A DNA stretch of 64,000 nucleotides from Sphingobacterium sp. UT-1RO-CII-1 (GTDB taxonomy: Bacteria > Bacteroidota > Bacteroidia > Sphingobacteriales > Sphingobacteriaceae): positions 1 through 64,000 of the forward strand of contig NZ_JAPPVJ010000006.1 of NCBI RefSeq assembly GCF_026711005.1. Reading direction: 5' to 3'. This document shows, piece by piece, positions 62,801 to 64,000 of the stretch. The notes under the pieces are model-generated. The model searched no databases, was not told where the DNA came from, and saw nothing but the letters and a program-made list of their open reading frames with translations. The translations under genes and the position numbers were made by a program. Every line of letters begins with the position of its first letter. Within the stretch, counting starts at the first letter, position 1.

Positions 62801-63196
62801 CTGTTGTGTTATTTCTCGTTGTAAATCTTTCACCGGGCGATCACTTCGACGGATCAAAATATTATCTTCAACTATTGTATATTCTAAGCCGTTAGCATTG
62901 ATCAGCTCATCCAACCCATCTTTTAAACTCACCGATTTTAAGTCTACTTTATCCACATAGACATTTCTTAACTCTGTATTATTATACACAAAACGATATA
63001 GTATCTGTCGCTCTACCTTATGCAATAGGTTTGTGAGTTTTGACTTTGACTCCCTTAACGAAAACCGTTGGGCATACGTACTTGCACTTACGGTTGTAAG
63101 TGACAATAAAAGCATTACTGCTACAAATTTCATGATTCTGAAAAATCGAAAAAGTTTATTTAGACTGTCGCCATAAACTTTCAAATTAAAATACAT
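59810..63196 (-). CDS. SusC/RagA TonB-dependent receptor with STN domain, right-end locus
   Basis: This 1128-residue outer-membrane receptor has a signal segment around 22-43 (KFVAVMLLLSLTTVSAS), STN (about 48-115, LTNLLHKVERQILYRFVYNN), a carboxypeptidase-D-like domain (about 135-210) and a TonB-linked box DEVVVVGYGTQRKANLTGAV. A plug (to about 345, PLIVIDGVPGGNMNILNPDDIESISVLKDAA) and the barrel follow. The STN domain and the FecR gene 149 bases upstream indicate sigma/anti-sigma control; the sigma gene would lie beyond the window. Confidence 0.93.
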   Translation of the reverse strand: MYFNLKVYGDSLNKLFRFFRIMKFVAVMLLLSLTTVSASTYAQRFSLRESKSKLTNLLHKVERQILYRFVYNNTELRNVYVDKVDLKSVSLKDGLDELINANGLEYTIVEDNILIRRSDRPVKDLQREITQQIVVKGRVSDQSGQPVEGVSVLVKDQASGAIAVTASDGTYSIEVNQQDAVLLFKHISYIEKEVNLQGQRVLNVILQLGNGDIDEVVVVGYGTQRKANLTGAVATVSGEAFEDRPLANIGQGLQGQMPGLTVRSTGNTAPGNRAPQIRIRGVGTWGDANPLIVIDGVPGGNMNILNPDDIESISVLKDAASSSIYGVRGANGVIIVTTKKGKSGQTNVSLNSYFGYQTPTALPKFLNSADYMMLQNEANVNAGTNPTYTDEQIEIARNGSDPNYFANTNWIDEVYRKNAPQQSHNLSLGGGTDKTQYYASYGYLNEGGLVVGDNFKSGRHNARLRLNTQVAERLKIDGNLGYVDRSYDGSASGTGALSAALSIRPLVPVRFTNGSWGYHGGQSNPVAIATDGGTNTFTSQEVTANLSATFNLLEGLDLKGQYGLVKYNSKRTTLLRTINYYSPDDDKLIYQTNNPNKIAMDHYSGTYQTFIGTANYQKTIADKHNITALLGYSLEETTGADFGASRTNLPVDLPSLTLGAENQLNSSASKQNALMSFFGRLNYDYQGKYLLEGNFRRDGSSRFHPDVRWNWFGSFSAGWVFTEENFFENLRGAWNFGKLRFSYGTQGNDKVGRDYPYMSILSSSQVGSNNPIGNTGQVGFRQSYIPNEMVSWESSEKTNIGMDLAFFNRRLNVTADYFINNTNDLLLATPLPDVIGVGSGYPSRNAGAMQNKGWEIMAGWQDKIGEVGYRASFNLSDVRNKITRLEDYATSLGDKVRLVGQPFDAFYGFKVDRIAQESDFDIVNGEYVAKFPFQKGDMVAPGDLIYIPTDPDATEITVGADRHVLGSDIPRYTYGFRGDLNYKNIDFSFFLQGVGKADGYVGGNARHPFINNSALPQEIHLDRWTPDNVDASYPRLVYMRTHNTRLSSKWIEDASYLRLKNVQVGYTFSPKWTEKIRISKLRVYASADNLFTKTDFFYGYDPELPSGNTGGYYPQVKTFVFGVNLNLR

Positions 63197-63264
63197 ACTT
63201 TTAACTTACTTTAGTTCATTTAATAACTGATTTGTACATTTTTTGAACGAAAGAAACCATGTGT

Positions 63265-63295
63265 CAGGGAGTGTTCCCGCACTCCTTGATTTTTT
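63265..63295 (+). terminator. Hairpin between fecR and susC of the right-end locus
   Basis: The 9-pair stem CAGGGAGTG/CACTCCTTG (one G-U pair) with a 6-base loop is followed on the plus strand by ATTTTTT. The U-run is in the direction opposite to the genes, so it would stop antisense transcription. In the sense transcript it is just a hairpin ahead of susC. Confidence 0.5.
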
Positions 63296-63345
63296 CAATC
63301 TCTTATCGTGGTTATAACCATAATTTACTTCATAGGCCTATTATT

Positions 63346-64000
63346 TTATAAAATGATTAACTTATTATCTATATATCTACATTTGAGTCCTAGGTAATCT
63401 AACATTTCTATCATTTTAGACAGCTTTACCTGTCTAGAAATCGTTCCATTAAATTCATGATCTGTCCGAATACTTTGAACTTTCACCTCAATATCATACC
63501 ATCGAGCAAGCTGGCTAGCTATACTATGCACATTGGCTCTGTCAAAATGAAAATAACCATCCTTCCACAATGTTAACTCCTCTATACTATCTCTTTTTTG
63601 TTTTGTTAGCTGTCCATTTAATTTAACTGTTGCCAGCTCATTTGGTTTAAGTTCTACACGACCAGACTTTGACTCCAAACTTATCGCCCCTTCCAAAAGC
63701 GCTGTTGTGCTCAGCCCTCTATCGTAAGTATTAACATTAAATTTTGTCCCTAATACATCAATCTTCCCAAAATCTCCATTCACCAAAAATCGCTGTCCTG
63801 ATCTTTTAGCTACCTCAAAATATACTTCTCCAGTCATATCAACAATACGATCTTTATGAGACATGTCTGACGAAAAAGTCAGAGAAGATGCTGTATTTAG
63901 CCACACCTTACTACCGTCTGGTAATAAAAAATTAATCTGCCCTCCTCTAGGTGTTTTTACCGTATGTCGCTCCACTACGGAAGACTTTTCTATAACCTTA
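63346..64000 (-). CDS. FecR-type anti-sigma factor, cut by the window edge
   Basis: This is the C-terminal part of a FecR protein of at least 217 residues; the frame stays open to the right edge, so the N terminus, membrane helix and start codon lie outside the window. The FecR domain is clear (LLPDGSKVWLNTASSLTFSS, MTGEVYFEVAK, LGTKFNVNTYD), followed by the C-terminal domain (about the last 75 residues, LWKDGYFHFDRANVHSIASQ) that meets the receptor's STN domain. The next gene on the strand is a SusC with STN, its expected partner. Confidence 0.9.
   Translation of the reverse strand, partial: KVIEKSSVVERHTVKTPRGGQINFLLPDGSKVWLNTASSLTFSSDMSHKDRIVDMTGEVYFEVAKRSGQRFLVNGDFGKIDVLGTKFNVNTYDRGLSTTALLEGAISLESKSGRVELKPNELATVKLNGQLTKQKRDSIEELTLWKDGYFHFDRANVHSIASQLARWYDIEVKVQSIRTDHEFNGTISRQVKLSKMIEMLDYLGLKCRYIDNKLIIL

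Overview
The window looks like a chromosomal segment of a Bacteroidetes (Bacteroidota) bacterium, most likely Sphingobacteriaceae. The evidence is AT-rich DNA, four SusC/SusD outer-membrane nutrient receptor pairs, three FecR anti-sigma factors (one cut by the right edge), two ECF sigma factors, several lipoproteins, GldA/GldF/GldG-type ABC proteins, and promoters of the Bacteroidetes type (TTTG, 19 bp, TAnnTTTG). Starts are rarely preceded by a Shine-Dalgarno sequence. I saw no tRNA, rRNA, CRISPR array or intact insertion sequence.

Layout. 1-330: gene-free edge with a degenerate 10-bp tandem repeat. 0.3-3.9 kb: a fosmidomycin-resistance-type MFS exporter with a GntR/FadR regulator, diverging from a DHA2 MFS exporter. 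3.9-8.9 kb: sulfatase, YbaK deacylase, a ZIP metal transporter divergent from a DtxR/MntR regulator with a promoter-embedded operator candidate, and an unknown lipoprotein. 9-12.2 kb: an XpaC-TelA pair and another MFS exporter. 12.3-19.2 kb: a CzcBAC-type RND metal efflux operon ending in a beta-barrel protein and an NlpE-type lipoprotein. 19.2-22 kb: a gap with possible gene debris, then a WbpM/CapD-type sugar dehydratase.

22.2-48.2 kb is the most unusual part. Two outward-facing, unequal loci sit back to back. Locus A (minus, 37.1 to 22.2 kb) is sigma, FecR, SusC, SusD, DUF4843 lipoprotein, PKD-like lipoprotein, a GldF-GldG fusion permease, a GldA-like ATPase and a second fusion permease. 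Locus B (plus, 38.1 to 48.2 kb) is sigma, FecR, SusC, SusD, ATPase and one fusion permease. Each therefore joins a sigma/FecR-controlled TonB receptor to an ABC-2 transporter with a large extracytoplasmic GldG domain. I infer a two-membrane transport system whose substrate is unknown. Hairpins split locus A into segments that may be expressed at different levels.

48.2-55.3 kb: a SusC/SusD pair followed, after an internal terminator, by an endonuclease/exonuclease/phosphatase-family enzyme and a metallophosphoesterase, which suggests uptake and breakdown of a phosphate-ester compound. 55.8-58 kb: a Bcr/CflA-type MFS exporter with an AraC regulator. 58.1-64 kb: a FecR-SusC-SusD locus that runs off the right edge.
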